Part shown: positions 1-7,208 of the stretch, piece after piece
Numbering within the stretch: position 1 is the stretch's first letter
Layout: the number at the start of each line of letters is the position of its first letter
Source: JAWVZH01 sp033722295
GTDB lineage: Bacteria; Bacteroidota; Bacteroidia; Chitinophagales; Saprospiraceae
Assembly: GCA_033722295.1 (NCBI GenBank)
Contig: JAWVZH010000041.1
Span: 1 to 20,251, forward strand
DNA length: 20,251 nucleotides
Reading direction: 5' to 3'
Notes under the pieces: generated by a model
Seen by the model: only the letters and a program-made list of their open reading frames with translations
What the model was told of the DNA's origin: nothing
Database searches by the model: none
Position numbers and translations under genes: made by a program

Positions 1-14
1 ATTGATTATTACCG

Positions 15-584
15 TCATATATCATAGGAAAAAATAAACCAATTTACTGTAGCATATACCAGATACCCCAGCATTACTCCCAGGACTGCTCCTCCGAGTA
101 TATCCAGCGGGTAATGAACACCAACATAAATTTGCGCGTATGATACGAGTGCTGCCCAAAGAAATATAAGCCAACGCCAGGCAATCCTGTTTCCAAGCAA
201 GAGAAATAAAGCCATGGAAAGTCCAAAATGATTTGTGGCATGACTTGATGTAAAACTGTATCCTCCTCCGCATCTCGCGCGCAAGATGACCTCTTGCTTT
301 ATAGATTCATCATTACATGGTCGCACCCGCTCTACTGACGGTTTTATCAATTTACTACTCACCGTATCAGTGATCGTAACTGTTGCCGCGATGACGAGAA
401 TATAAGCCAGTGCCTTCCAGCCGCGGTTATTAAATAAAATAACGGCAAGTACGAGTACATACAGCGGCAACCAAACAAGCTTATCGCGTAATACAGGGAG
501 AACCTGCTCCATAGTATCTGTGGTCCAGGTGCCATTGATCATAAAGAACAAGTCCTGATCCCATTGTAAAATTGTCTCTATCAT
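15..584 (-). CDS. PAP2-family membrane phosphatase
   Basis: This is a 189-residue integral membrane protein of the type-2 phosphatidic acid phosphatase superfamily. In Bacteroidota, proteins of this size usually dephosphorylate undecaprenyl diphosphate or a related lipid phosphate at the periplasmic face of the inner membrane. Motif C1 is visible as K81-P82 with R86 and R88-P89. C2 is the S113-S114-H115 segment, which replaces the classic PSGH. C3 contains H157 and D161. The C3 arginine expected six residues before H157 is Gln151 (codon CAA). Hydrophobic segments at about 36-51, 58-75, 120-147 and 163-185 fit a multi-pass topology. The ATG start overlaps the stop of the upstream methyltransferase gene by 4 nt (ATGA), so the two are probably translationally coupled. 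The family is clear; the exact lipid substrate is not determinable, and the C3 change makes activity uncertain. Confidence 0.88.
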   Translation of the reverse strand: MIETILQWDQDLFFMINGTWTTDTMEQVLPVLRDKLVWLPLYVLVLAVILFNNRGWKALAYILVIAATVTITDTVSSKLIKPSVERVRPCNDESIKQEVILRARCGGGYSFTSSHATNHFGLSMALFLLLGNRIAWRWLIFLWAALVSYAQIYVGVHYPLDILGGAVLGVMLGYLVYATVNWFIFSYDI

Positions 585-1315
585 GGTTTGTGAGCTATCA
601 TGATCAATCTTGGCGAGGTCTGCTCTTCGAACCCATTCAGATAATAATCTCCAAAAACCTGTTCCAGTTGCATACCTGATCCTGTGATCATTTCTTTAAA
701 ATCATCCAGATCGAAACGTCGTACCCTCTCCTCAAAATAACGAACATCATTATTATCGATGACCTTAATCTCTTTAACTATATCTCGGTCCGACATCAGT
801 CGCCTTATATGGAAGTCAACATCGCCATGTCTTTCTACTGACTCCTGTCTCAACGAATTTTCAACGAAGTGAACATTCAGATAGTCAACGATGGCCCTTC
901 CATCATTTTTGAGGCTCATTGCCATATTCTTTATGGTCTGTCTGTGATCCTCATCGCTTTCGAAGTAACCAAAGCTGGTAAACAAATTGAGCACATAATC
1001 AAATTCTTCATGACCAAAGGGCTCTCTCATATCCTGCACCTTGAAGGTCAGATTGGGAAGAGGTATCTTTCTGGCCATATCGATATTGTTCTCACTGAGG
1101 TCCAGTCCTTCCACCTCATACCCCATTCTAGCGATCACTTCAGCATGGCGACCATTTCCACATGCCAGATCGCAAAACACACTGGAATCTTCGGGGTCCA
1201 GATAAGCCACCAGCCTTCGTATAAACTCAGAAGCCTCTTTACCATCCCTGTGCTCATACAGCAAATGATAGTAATCAGTATCAAACCATGATTCAAACCA
1301 CTGATGTTTTGACAT
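581..1315 (-). CDS. Class I SAM-dependent methyltransferase
   Basis: This is a 244-residue soluble protein with a Rossmann-type methyltransferase fold. Motif I (SAM binding) is the D-L-A-C-G-N-G-R-H stretch at residues 49-57. The acidic residue closing strand 2 is D72 in G-L-D-L-S. A further D-M pair at 95-96 fits the adenine-contacting motif III region. The N-terminal Y/W-rich segment (residues 1-22) and the C-terminal G-F-E-E-Q region resemble small-molecule methyltransferases common in Bacteroidota. The substrate cannot be told from sequence. The gene is first in a two-gene minus-strand unit; its stop overlaps the PAP2 start by 4 nt. It is divergent from glmM across a 40-nt gap that holds an imperfect palindrome. 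Confidence 0.85.
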   Translation of the reverse strand: MSKHQWFESWFDTDYYHLLYEHRDGKEASEFIRRLVAYLDPEDSSVFCDLACGNGRHAEVIARMGYEVEGLDLSENNIDMARKIPLPNLTFKVQDMREPFGHEEFDYVLNLFTSFGYFESDEDHRQTIKNMAMSLKNDGRAIVDYLNVHFVENSLRQESVERHGDVDFHIRRLMSDRDIVKEIKVIDNNDVRYFEERVRRFDLDDFKEMITGSGMQLEQVFGDYYLNGFEEQTSPRLIMIAHKP

Positions 1316-1328
1316 TAATTGCTCATTT

Positions 1329-1346
1329 TTACAATATTAAATGTAA
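1329..1346. promoter_or_regulatory. Imperfect palindrome in a divergent promoter gap
   Basis: The 40-nt gap between the divergent methyltransferase and glmM genes contains arms TTACA and TGTAA separated by 8 nt of A/T. The two arms match perfectly over 5 bp and the centre is partly symmetric. The position between two start codons is where an operator would be expected. No named regulator's consensus fits well, and an AT-rich gap can produce such arms by chance. Confidence 0.25.
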
Positions 1347-1355
1347 GTATTAGAG

Positions 1356-2732
1356 ATGACTCTGGTAAAATCGATATCAGGCATGAGGGGCACAATAGGT
1401 GGCGAGCCCGGTGAAGGGTTGACACCCGTCGATCTCCTCAAATTCCTGTCCGGTTTCGCAGGCATGTTAAGAGCCACCAAGAACAACCCCACGGTTGTCA
1501 TTGGTCGCGATGGCCGGTCAAGCGGTGAAGCCATACTCGCATACAGTATTGGTATTCTGAGGCTATGTGGCTGTCATGTTATTAATCTCGACCTAAGTAC
1601 AACTCCTACCGTGGAGATGGCTGTGCCCTTCCATGAGGCAGATGGGGGTATTATTCTCACAGCTTCTCACAATCCCCGTGAATGGAATGCCTTGAAGTTC
1701 CTCAACGAACGGGGAGAGTTCATATCGGCAGATTATGGTGAGAAATTGCTGGGGTTATCTCAAATCGGTCCGGTTTCCTACCCTTCCAATGAGCATATAG
1801 GTTCACTCAGAAATGACGATGAATCTCTGAATAGACATATTGAAGCGATTCTCACTTTGCCCTACATTCCTGTCCAGAAGATACGGGAAAGGAGGTTCAA
1901 GGTTGTCGTAGATGCCATTAACTCTACCGGCTCTCTGGCTATTCCTCCACTCCTCAATGAGTTGGGTGTCGAATATGATATACTCAATGATACCATCGAC
2001 GGTAACTTTGCCCATAATCCCGAACCACTACCTCTCCATTTGGAAGATCTAAAACATGCCGTAAGATCAACCAATGCAGATCTGGGCATTGCTGTAGACC
2101 CTGACGTCGACAGACTGGCATTATTTGGCCCGAGAGGAAAATATTTCGGAGAAGAATATACGCTTGTCGCAGTTGCTGATCACGTCCTCGAAAGGACCCC
2201 CGGCCCTACTGTGTCCAACCTTTCCAGCACAAAGGCCCTTGGAGATCTTTCAAAAAAATACGCGGTTCCTCATCACCAATCAGCAGTGGGCGAAGTGAAT
2301 GTCGTACAGCTCATGAAAGAAACACAGGCGGTTATTGGCGGTGAAGGAAATGGAGGCGTCATACTACCGGAATTGCATTATGGAAGAGATGCTCTTGCAG
2401 GGATAGGTCTCATTTTGGGATTGCTGGCTGAACGGAATACTGACCTTAACACTTTGAAGGAGTCCTATACGACCTATCATATGGTAAAGGATAAAATGCC
2501 CTTGGAAGCGAACTTACACGCGGACGACATCATTGTACTGATTACAGATGCTTATAAAAACAGCCATGAAGTTTCTACGATCGATGGAGTCAAGATAAAT
2601 TTCGAAGAAGGATGGGTCCATCTGCGTAAATCCAATACGGAACCTATTATAAGACTTTATGCAGAGGGGAAGACGAAAGTCTCAGCTCGATCCTATATTA
2701 AAGAAATTAAAAACATGATCTTCAATATTTAA
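1356..2732 (+). CDS. glmM: Phosphoglucosamine mutase
   Basis: This is a 458-residue alpha-D-phosphohexomutase. It most likely interconverts glucosamine-6-phosphate and glucosamine-1-phosphate on the way to UDP-GlcNAc for peptidoglycan and glycans. The four signature elements are in order. The catalytic phosphoserine loop T-A-S-H-N-P has S104. The metal-binding D-P-D-V-D-R has D248, D250 and D252. The sugar-binding loop is G-G-E-G-N-G-G at 328-334, the form seen in archaeal and Bacteroidota enzymes. The C-terminal phosphate-binding segment is R-x-S-N-T-E-P near residue 430. Length is normal for GlmM. The start ATG at 1356 gives the expected N-terminus with the R-G-T-I-G-G motif. It leads a plus-strand run with a 13-nt gap to the next gene. 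A phosphomannomutase/phosphoglucomutase role is the main alternative. Confidence 0.93.
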   Translation: MTLVKSISGMRGTIGGEPGEGLTPVDLLKFLSGFAGMLRATKNNPTVVIGRDGRSSGEAILAYSIGILRLCGCHVINLDLSTTPTVEMAVPFHEADGGIILTASHNPREWNALKFLNERGEFISADYGEKLLGLSQIGPVSYPSNEHIGSLRNDDESLNRHIEAILTLPYIPVQKIRERRFKVVVDAINSTGSLAIPPLLNELGVEYDILNDTIDGNFAHNPEPLPLHLEDLKHAVRSTNADLGIAVDPDVDRLALFGPRGKYFGEEYTLVAVADHVLERTPGPTVSNLSSTKALGDLSKKYAVPHHQSAVGEVNVVQLMKETQAVIGGEGNGGVILPELHYGRDALAGIGLILGLLAERNTDLNTLKESYTTYHMVKDKMPLEANLHADDIIVLITDAYKNSHEVSTIDGVKINFEEGWVHLRKSNTEPIIRLYAEGKTKVSARSYIKEIKNMIFNI

Positions 2733-2745
2733 AGTCCCTTGCCTT

Positions 2746-4239
2746 ATGATCGAATCTCCCACCATCAGATCAAGCACCCTGGAAGCCTACTTTCATAAGT
2801 TTCGAAAGCACATCATCGGACAGGATGAAACATTTACTTCCCCATATGGAGAGCAGAGAATTCTCTATGCAGACTGGACGGCCAGCGGCAGACTTTATCG
2901 TCCTATTGAAGAAGAGTTTATCAGGAACATATACCCTAAAGTAGGTAATACACATACCGAGACCAATTTCACAGGGTCCACCATGACATACGCTTATAAT
3001 CTGGCCAAGCAGAAGATCAAGTCTCACGTCGGAGCAAATACCGATGACGTTTTGCTCTCCTCCGGGTCGGGAATGACAGGTATGGTCAATAAGTTTCAGA
3101 GGATACTTGGATTAAAGGTGCATGAGAAATATCATGACCTGATCGAACTGGAAGAAGAAAAAGTACCGGTCATTTTTGTATCGCACATGGAGCACCACTC
3201 CAATCAGACCTCATGGGAGGAGTGCCTGGCTGACGTGGTCATCATACCCGCCGATGAAAGTGGGCTGATGGACCTCGACGCCCTGAAGGCCCTGTTGAAA
3301 AAGTATAGTGACAGAACTCACAAAATTGCAGCTATCACCTCTTGCTCAAACGTAACGGGTATTCGCACCCCTTATCATGAGGTAGCTCGTCTAATGCATA
3401 AGGCCGGAGGTCATTGCTTTGTCGATTTCGCTTGTTCGGCACCATATATCGACATCTGCATGCGTCCGCCAGAAGATCCCGATGCCCATCTCGATGCGAT
3501 CTATTTCTCTCCCCATAAGTTTTTGGGTGGGCCTGGTGCTACAGGAATTTTAATTTTCAGTCCCGACCTCTATAACAACCGCATTCCGGATAACATTGGA
3601 GGCGGCACGGTCAATTGGACAAATCCCTGGGGCGGAAAAAGATACTACGATGCTATAGAGGTAAGGGAGGACGGAGGCACTCCTGCATTTCTCCAGACGA
3701 TGAGAGTGGCCAAAAGCATAGCACTCAAAGAGGAAATGGGAGTCGATAATATCCTGAAACGGGAAGAAGAGATCAACAAGCAGATCTTTGAAGGACTCGA
3801 AGCGATCAAAGGATTGAACATACTTGCAGGCAGGGTCAAAGACAGGTTGGGTGTTTTCTCATTTTACATAGATGACCTTCATTATAACCTGGGTGTTAAA
3901 TTACTTAATGACCGCTTCGGAATTCAGGTAAGAGGTGGATGTTCATGTGCCGGGACTTACGGACATTACTTGTTACATGTAGGCCAGGATCATTCGAAAA
4001 GCATTACCTGCAAGATCGATGAGGGTGACATGTCAGAAAAGCCCGGATGGATCAGGCTGAGTATCCATCCTACAATGACCGACTCTGAAGTACAGTTCAT
4101 TATTCATGCCCTCAGGGAGATCGCAGAAAAACATGAAGAGTGGGCTTCGGATTACCTCTATGATAAAAGTTCCAATTGCTTTTATCATAAAAATGAATCA
4201 AAGAAAATCGAAACACAAAGCATTCAGGACTGGTTTTAA
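2746..4239 (+). CDS. Class V aminotransferase-fold PLP enzyme (cysteine desulfurase-like)
   Basis: This is a 497-residue cytoplasmic PLP-dependent enzyme of fold type I, class V. The Schiff-base lysine is K258 in S-P-H-K-F-L-G-G. The cofactor aspartate is D227 in F-V-D-F, and H150/H151 in E-H-H-S-N stack on the ring. A C-terminal loop, G-G-C-S-C-A-G at 397-403, carries C399 and C401, so a cysteine desulfurase or selenocysteine-lyase-like reaction is plausible. It is about 100 residues longer than SufS/IscS, with an extended N-terminus, an N-W-T-N-P-W-G-G segment near 290-297 and a polar tail after residue 460. This longer group is common in Bacteroidota and is usually annotated only to family. 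It sits between glmM and a second, shorter class V enzyme that reads in the same frame 24 nt downstream. Substrate is unknown. Confidence 0.88.
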   Translation: MIESPTIRSSTLEAYFHKFRKHIIGQDETFTSPYGEQRILYADWTASGRLYRPIEEEFIRNIYPKVGNTHTETNFTGSTMTYAYNLAKQKIKSHVGANTDDVLLSSGSGMTGMVNKFQRILGLKVHEKYHDLIELEEEKVPVIFVSHMEHHSNQTSWEECLADVVIIPADESGLMDLDALKALLKKYSDRTHKIAAITSCSNVTGIRTPYHEVARLMHKAGGHCFVDFACSAPYIDICMRPPEDPDAHLDAIYFSPHKFLGGPGATGILIFSPDLYNNRIPDNIGGGTVNWTNPWGGKRYYDAIEVREDGGTPAFLQTMRVAKSIALKEEMGVDNILKREEEINKQIFEGLEAIKGLNILAGRVKDRLGVFSFYIDDLHYNLGVKLLNDRFGIQVRGGCSCAGTYGHYLLHVGQDHSKSITCKIDEGDMSEKPGWIRLSIHPTMTDSEVQFIIHALREIAEKHEEWASDYLYDKSSNCFYHKNESKKIETQSIQDWF

Positions 4240-4263
4240 TCAAAACTGACAGACCATCATCTT

Positions 4264-5382
4264 GTGAACAGAGTATATTTTGATAATGCAGCGTCTACTC
4301 CCGTCCTTCCAGAAGTAAAGGAGGTCATTCAGTCTACGTTAAGTGAGGCCTATGGCAATCCGAGTAGTCTGCACCGTGAAGGGAGGATAGGCAGAACGAT
4401 CATCGAAGATGCAAGAAAAAATATAGCTCACCTTCTAAATGCCTCTATTGGCGAGATCTTCTTTACCAGCGGAGGTACAGAATCCAACAATACTGCAATT
4501 AAAGGAGCTGTTCGAGATCTGGCGATAAAAAGGATCATCTCTTCTCCTATCGAACACCCCTGTGTAATGGAAGTACTCAGATCCCTCGAGCCCGATGTGA
4601 AAATCGAGTATGTCAAACTGGACGCCATGGGCAAAGCAGATCTCGATGATCTTGAAAGAAGGATCAAGAACGGTTCCCGCCCCCTTGTGAGCCTTATGCA
4701 TATTAACAATGAGATAGGAACAATCAACAATATTAAGCTTATAGGAGATCTTTGTCAGCAAAATGATGCCCTCTTTCACACCGATACAGTGCAGGGGATC
4801 GGATATTTCAAATATGACCTTAATGATCTCAATGTAAACTTCCTGTCAGCATCTGCACATAAATTTCACGGTCCCAAAGGTGTTGGAGTCCTGTATATGA
4901 ACTCAGGATCCACCGTTGGCCCGCTGATCCATGGAGGGCAGCAAGAGAGAAAGGTGCGGGCCGGCACGGAGAACATTCCATATATAGCAGGAATGTCCAT
5001 CGCCCTGACCCTTGCTTATGACAATCTGCTCCAAAGGCGCAATCATATTTCTTCTTTAAGGGAATCACTGATCGAACGACTCAAAAATGTGATACCCGAA
5101 GTAAAGATCGTCAATCCCTCTCCTGTCGATTGTCACTATAAGATCATCAACCTTGCGGTTCCTTTGACAGAAAAAAGCAGCATGGCGATCCCCAACCTGG
5201 ATATAATGGGTTTTGCCGTATCCGGAGGCAGTGCTTGCAGTTCAGGCGCTGAAACAGATTCACATGTGTATGACACTCTGTTTCCCGGCGAAGAATTAAA
5301 GCTGCTCCGCCTATCTTTCTCCCACGATAATACTGAGGAAGAAATCTACGCATTTGTCGATGCTCTCAAAAAGATCTTATGA
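4264..5382 (+). CDS. Cysteine desulfurase, NifS/IscS type
   Basis: This 372-residue PLP enzyme takes sulfur from L-cysteine as a persulfide for Fe-S cluster or thio-cofactor assembly. Diagnostic residues are H98 in E-H-P, D174 in H-T-D-T-V-Q, the PLP lysine K200 in S-A-H-K-F-H-G-P-K-G, and the catalytic C325 in G-G-S-A-C-S-S-G. The N-terminus Y-F-D-N-A-A-S-T-P is the standard family opening. The reading frame is bounded by the in-frame stop of the previous gene at 4237-4239. No ATG lies between that stop and the N-terminus, so GTG at 4264 is the start. The last 4 nt overlap the ribD start (ATGA). No iscU, sufE or scaffold gene is adjacent here. It could supply tRNA thiolation or Fe-S assembly; sequence does not decide. 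Confidence 0.92.
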   Translation: MNRVYFDNAASTPVLPEVKEVIQSTLSEAYGNPSSLHREGRIGRTIIEDARKNIAHLLNASIGEIFFTSGGTESNNTAIKGAVRDLAIKRIISSPIEHPCVMEVLRSLEPDVKIEYVKLDAMGKADLDDLERRIKNGSRPLVSLMHINNEIGTINNIKLIGDLCQQNDALFHTDTVQGIGYFKYDLNDLNVNFLSASAHKFHGPKGVGVLYMNSGSTVGPLIHGGQQERKVRAGTENIPYIAGMSIALTLAYDNLLQRRNHISSLRESLIERLKNVIPEVKIVNPSPVDCHYKIINLAVPLTEKSSMAIPNLDIMGFAVSGGSACSSGAETDSHVYDTLFPGEELKLLRLSFSHDNTEEEIYAFVDALKKIL

Positions 5383-6491
5383 TCCCCGCGATAAAAGCAA
5401 GTGAGCCACTTACCAACGAGGAAGAAAGGTTTTTGCACCGAGCTTTTCAATTGGCCCAATATGGCCATCAGAATGTAAGCCCCAACCCTACTGTTGGCGC
5501 CGTGATCGTATATAATGGAGAGATCATTGGTGAAGGATATCACCGTGTGTTTGGCAGGTCGCATGCCGAGATCAATGCCCTTAATCATGTGTCGGAGGAG
5601 AAAAAGAAAAGAATAGCCGGGTCAACGATGTATGTAAGTCTGGAACCTTGCTCCCATCATGGCCAAACACCCCCTTGTGCAGATGCTATAATTGACGCCG
5701 GCATCCAAAAAGTTGTCATCGGGATCCTCGACCCGAACCCCAGGGTAAATGGGAAAGGCGTGAAAAAAATGCTAGAGGCCGGCATATATGTTAAACTTTC
5801 CGATCTTACAGAAGAAGCTATTCGATCCAACAGACCATTTCTCTATTCCCAGGTTTTGAACAGACCTTACATTATTTTGAAATGGGCACAGACCTATGAT
5901 GGTTATATGGGGCATGCTGCTGAACGCACCAAAGTATCCAATAGGTCTTCAGACATCCTTGTGCACAAATGGCGATCAGAAATAGATGCCATACTTGTTG
6001 GGTCGCGCACAGCATTGATTGATGATCCCCGATTGAATACCAGGTTGGTAAAGGGTACATCACCGTTGAGAATCCTCGTGGATCGTCAATTGATCGTACC
6101 GCAAACGCATAATATTTACCGGGATGATGCACCCACTTGGACCTTTACACGGGAGACGGGAAGTTCTACAGGACTAAAACGCATGTCTACACTCCCCGAG
6201 AACGAAGAACAACAACTTCCTTTTATCATCAAAAGCCTTCACGAAAAAAGTATACAGCGATTAATGGTCGAAGGCGGAGCCAAGATGCTCCGGCTCTTTA
6301 TCTCTCAGGGAATATGGGATGAAGCCCGGGTGATCACATCCGATCAAAAGATTGGCCAGGGTGTCAAGGCACCCTGGGTTAAAGGTCGACTGACAGGACG
6401 AGACCATCTTGCTGGCGACAGGATCGAGACCATCTTAAATGAAGATAATTATGAAACGGTCCTGGAACGATGCCAGGCCGGCATTCGTTAA
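5379..6491 (+). CDS. ribD: Bifunctional riboflavin biosynthesis deaminase/reductase RibD
   Basis: This is a 370-residue two-domain enzyme for the second and third steps of riboflavin synthesis. The N-terminal cytidine-deaminase-like domain covers about residues 12-155. Its zinc site is H62-A63-E64 plus C91 and C100 in P-C-S-H-H-G-Q-T-P-P-C; E64 is the proton shuttle. The C-terminal reductase domain (about 162-368) shows K-W-A-Q-T-Y-D-G-Y at 168-176, S-D-I-L-V-H-K-W-R, V-G-S-R-T-A-L-I-D-D-P-R-L-N at 207-220 and the V-E-G-G-A nucleotide-binding turn at 297-301. Both halves are intact and of normal length. The start overlaps the cysteine desulfurase stop by 4 nt, suggesting coupled translation. 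No other rib gene is in the window, so it is an isolated ribD, as is frequent in Bacteroidota. Confidence 0.95.
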   Translation: MIPAIKASEPLTNEEERFLHRAFQLAQYGHQNVSPNPTVGAVIVYNGEIIGEGYHRVFGRSHAEINALNHVSEEKKKRIAGSTMYVSLEPCSHHGQTPPCADAIIDAGIQKVVIGILDPNPRVNGKGVKKMLEAGIYVKLSDLTEEAIRSNRPFLYSQVLNRPYIILKWAQTYDGYMGHAAERTKVSNRSSDILVHKWRSEIDAILVGSRTALIDDPRLNTRLVKGTSPLRILVDRQLIVPQTHNIYRDDAPTWTFTRETGSSTGLKRMSTLPENEEQQLPFIIKSLHEKSIQRLMVEGGAKMLRLFISQGIWDEARVITSDQKIGQGVKAPWVKGRLTGRDHLAGDRIETILNEDNYETVLERCQAGIR

Positions 6492-6534
6492 AGTTAATTT
6501 AAATGTCCTCAGTAGAGAATGAAGTCCTTTGAAT

Positions 6535-6555
6535 TAGTTGTTTCATAGTTGTTTC
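6535..6555. repeat. Short tandem direct repeat, 11-nt period
   Basis: Two copies of TAGTTGTTTC lie side by side with one intervening base (6535-6544 and 6546-6555). A degenerate third half-copy (TAGTTGC) follows at about 6560. It lies in the 92-nt gap before the exported thioredoxin gene, where its promoter should be. The repeat may be a paired regulator site on one helix face or simply low-complexity AT-rich sequence. Confidence 0.4.
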
Positions 6556-6583
6556 TTTGTAGTTGCAGAAATATGAATTCGCG

Positions 6584-7162
6584 ATGACATTCAAAATATC
6601 GATGAAATATCTTATTACAGCGGTAGTGGTTTTGGTTCTCTCCGGAAGTAGTTTTGGACAGAAGGTGCAATGGCTCAGTTTTGAAGAAGCACTCGAGCTG
6701 CAAAAGGAGGTGAAGAAGAAGATCTTTGTCGATGTATATACCGATTGGTGCGGATGGTGCAAGAGAATGGATAAGGCCACCTTCCAGCAACCACATATAG
6801 CGGATTACCTCAACGAGAACTTTTACCCCGTGAAATTCAATGCTGAATACAAAGATGACATTCAGTACAGGGATAAGGTATACAAATTTATCAAATCTGG
6901 CCGGCGTGGCTATCATGCCCTGGCTGCGGCTATAACCAAGGGCAGATTAAGCTATCCCACCATCGTTTTCATCGATGAAGATCTCAACGTGTTACAACCC
7001 ATTCCTGGATTTCAGGATCCAAAGACATTCGAAGTGATCATGACTTTCTTCGCGGGAGATCACTTTAAAGACACACCGTGGCAAAAGTATATGTCTGAAT
7101 ATGAGCATATAGATCTCGAAGACGAAGAACACGATGCCAAACCTGTAAACAAGCAACCTTAA
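6584..7162 (+). CDS. Exported thioredoxin-fold protein
   Basis: With the ATG at 6584 this is a 192-residue protein with an N-terminal signal peptide. K4 and K8 precede a hydrophobic run at 9-20, with probable cleavage near S-S-F-G/Q at 25-26. The mature part is a thioredoxin-like domain with the redox motif W-C-G-W-C (C56, C59), followed by K-R-M-D. A conserved-looking Y-P-T segment supplies the cis-proline. It probably acts in the periplasm as a thiol-disulfide oxidoreductase or reductant. The C-terminal 35 residues are acidic and polar. Upstream in-frame TTG at 6563 is a less likely start because it places seven polar residues before the signal peptide. ATG at 6602 is an equally credible alternative that still keeps the signal. 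It stands alone between ribD and a convergent gene. Confidence 0.85.
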   Translation: MTFKISMKYLITAVVVLVLSGSSFGQKVQWLSFEEALELQKEVKKKIFVDVYTDWCGWCKRMDKATFQQPHIADYLNENFYPVKFNAEYKDDIQYRDKVYKFIKSGRRGYHALAAAITKGRLSYPTIVFIDEDLNVLQPIPGFQDPKTFEVIMTFFAGDHFKDTPWQKYMSEYEHIDLEDEEHDAKPVNKQP

Positions 7163-7208
7163 GTAAAGCTGCTCAATCACTCACTCTGCACAATTTGCAG
7201 AAGGTCAA

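Noticed and set aside
869..1291. Plus-strand open frame of 140 codons
   Set aside because: Antisense to the methyltransferase gene, whose SAM motif is clear.
7185..7201. Small hairpin TCTGCA/TGCAGA between convergent genes
   Set aside because: Only a 6-bp stem and no T-run on either strand; too weak to call a terminator.
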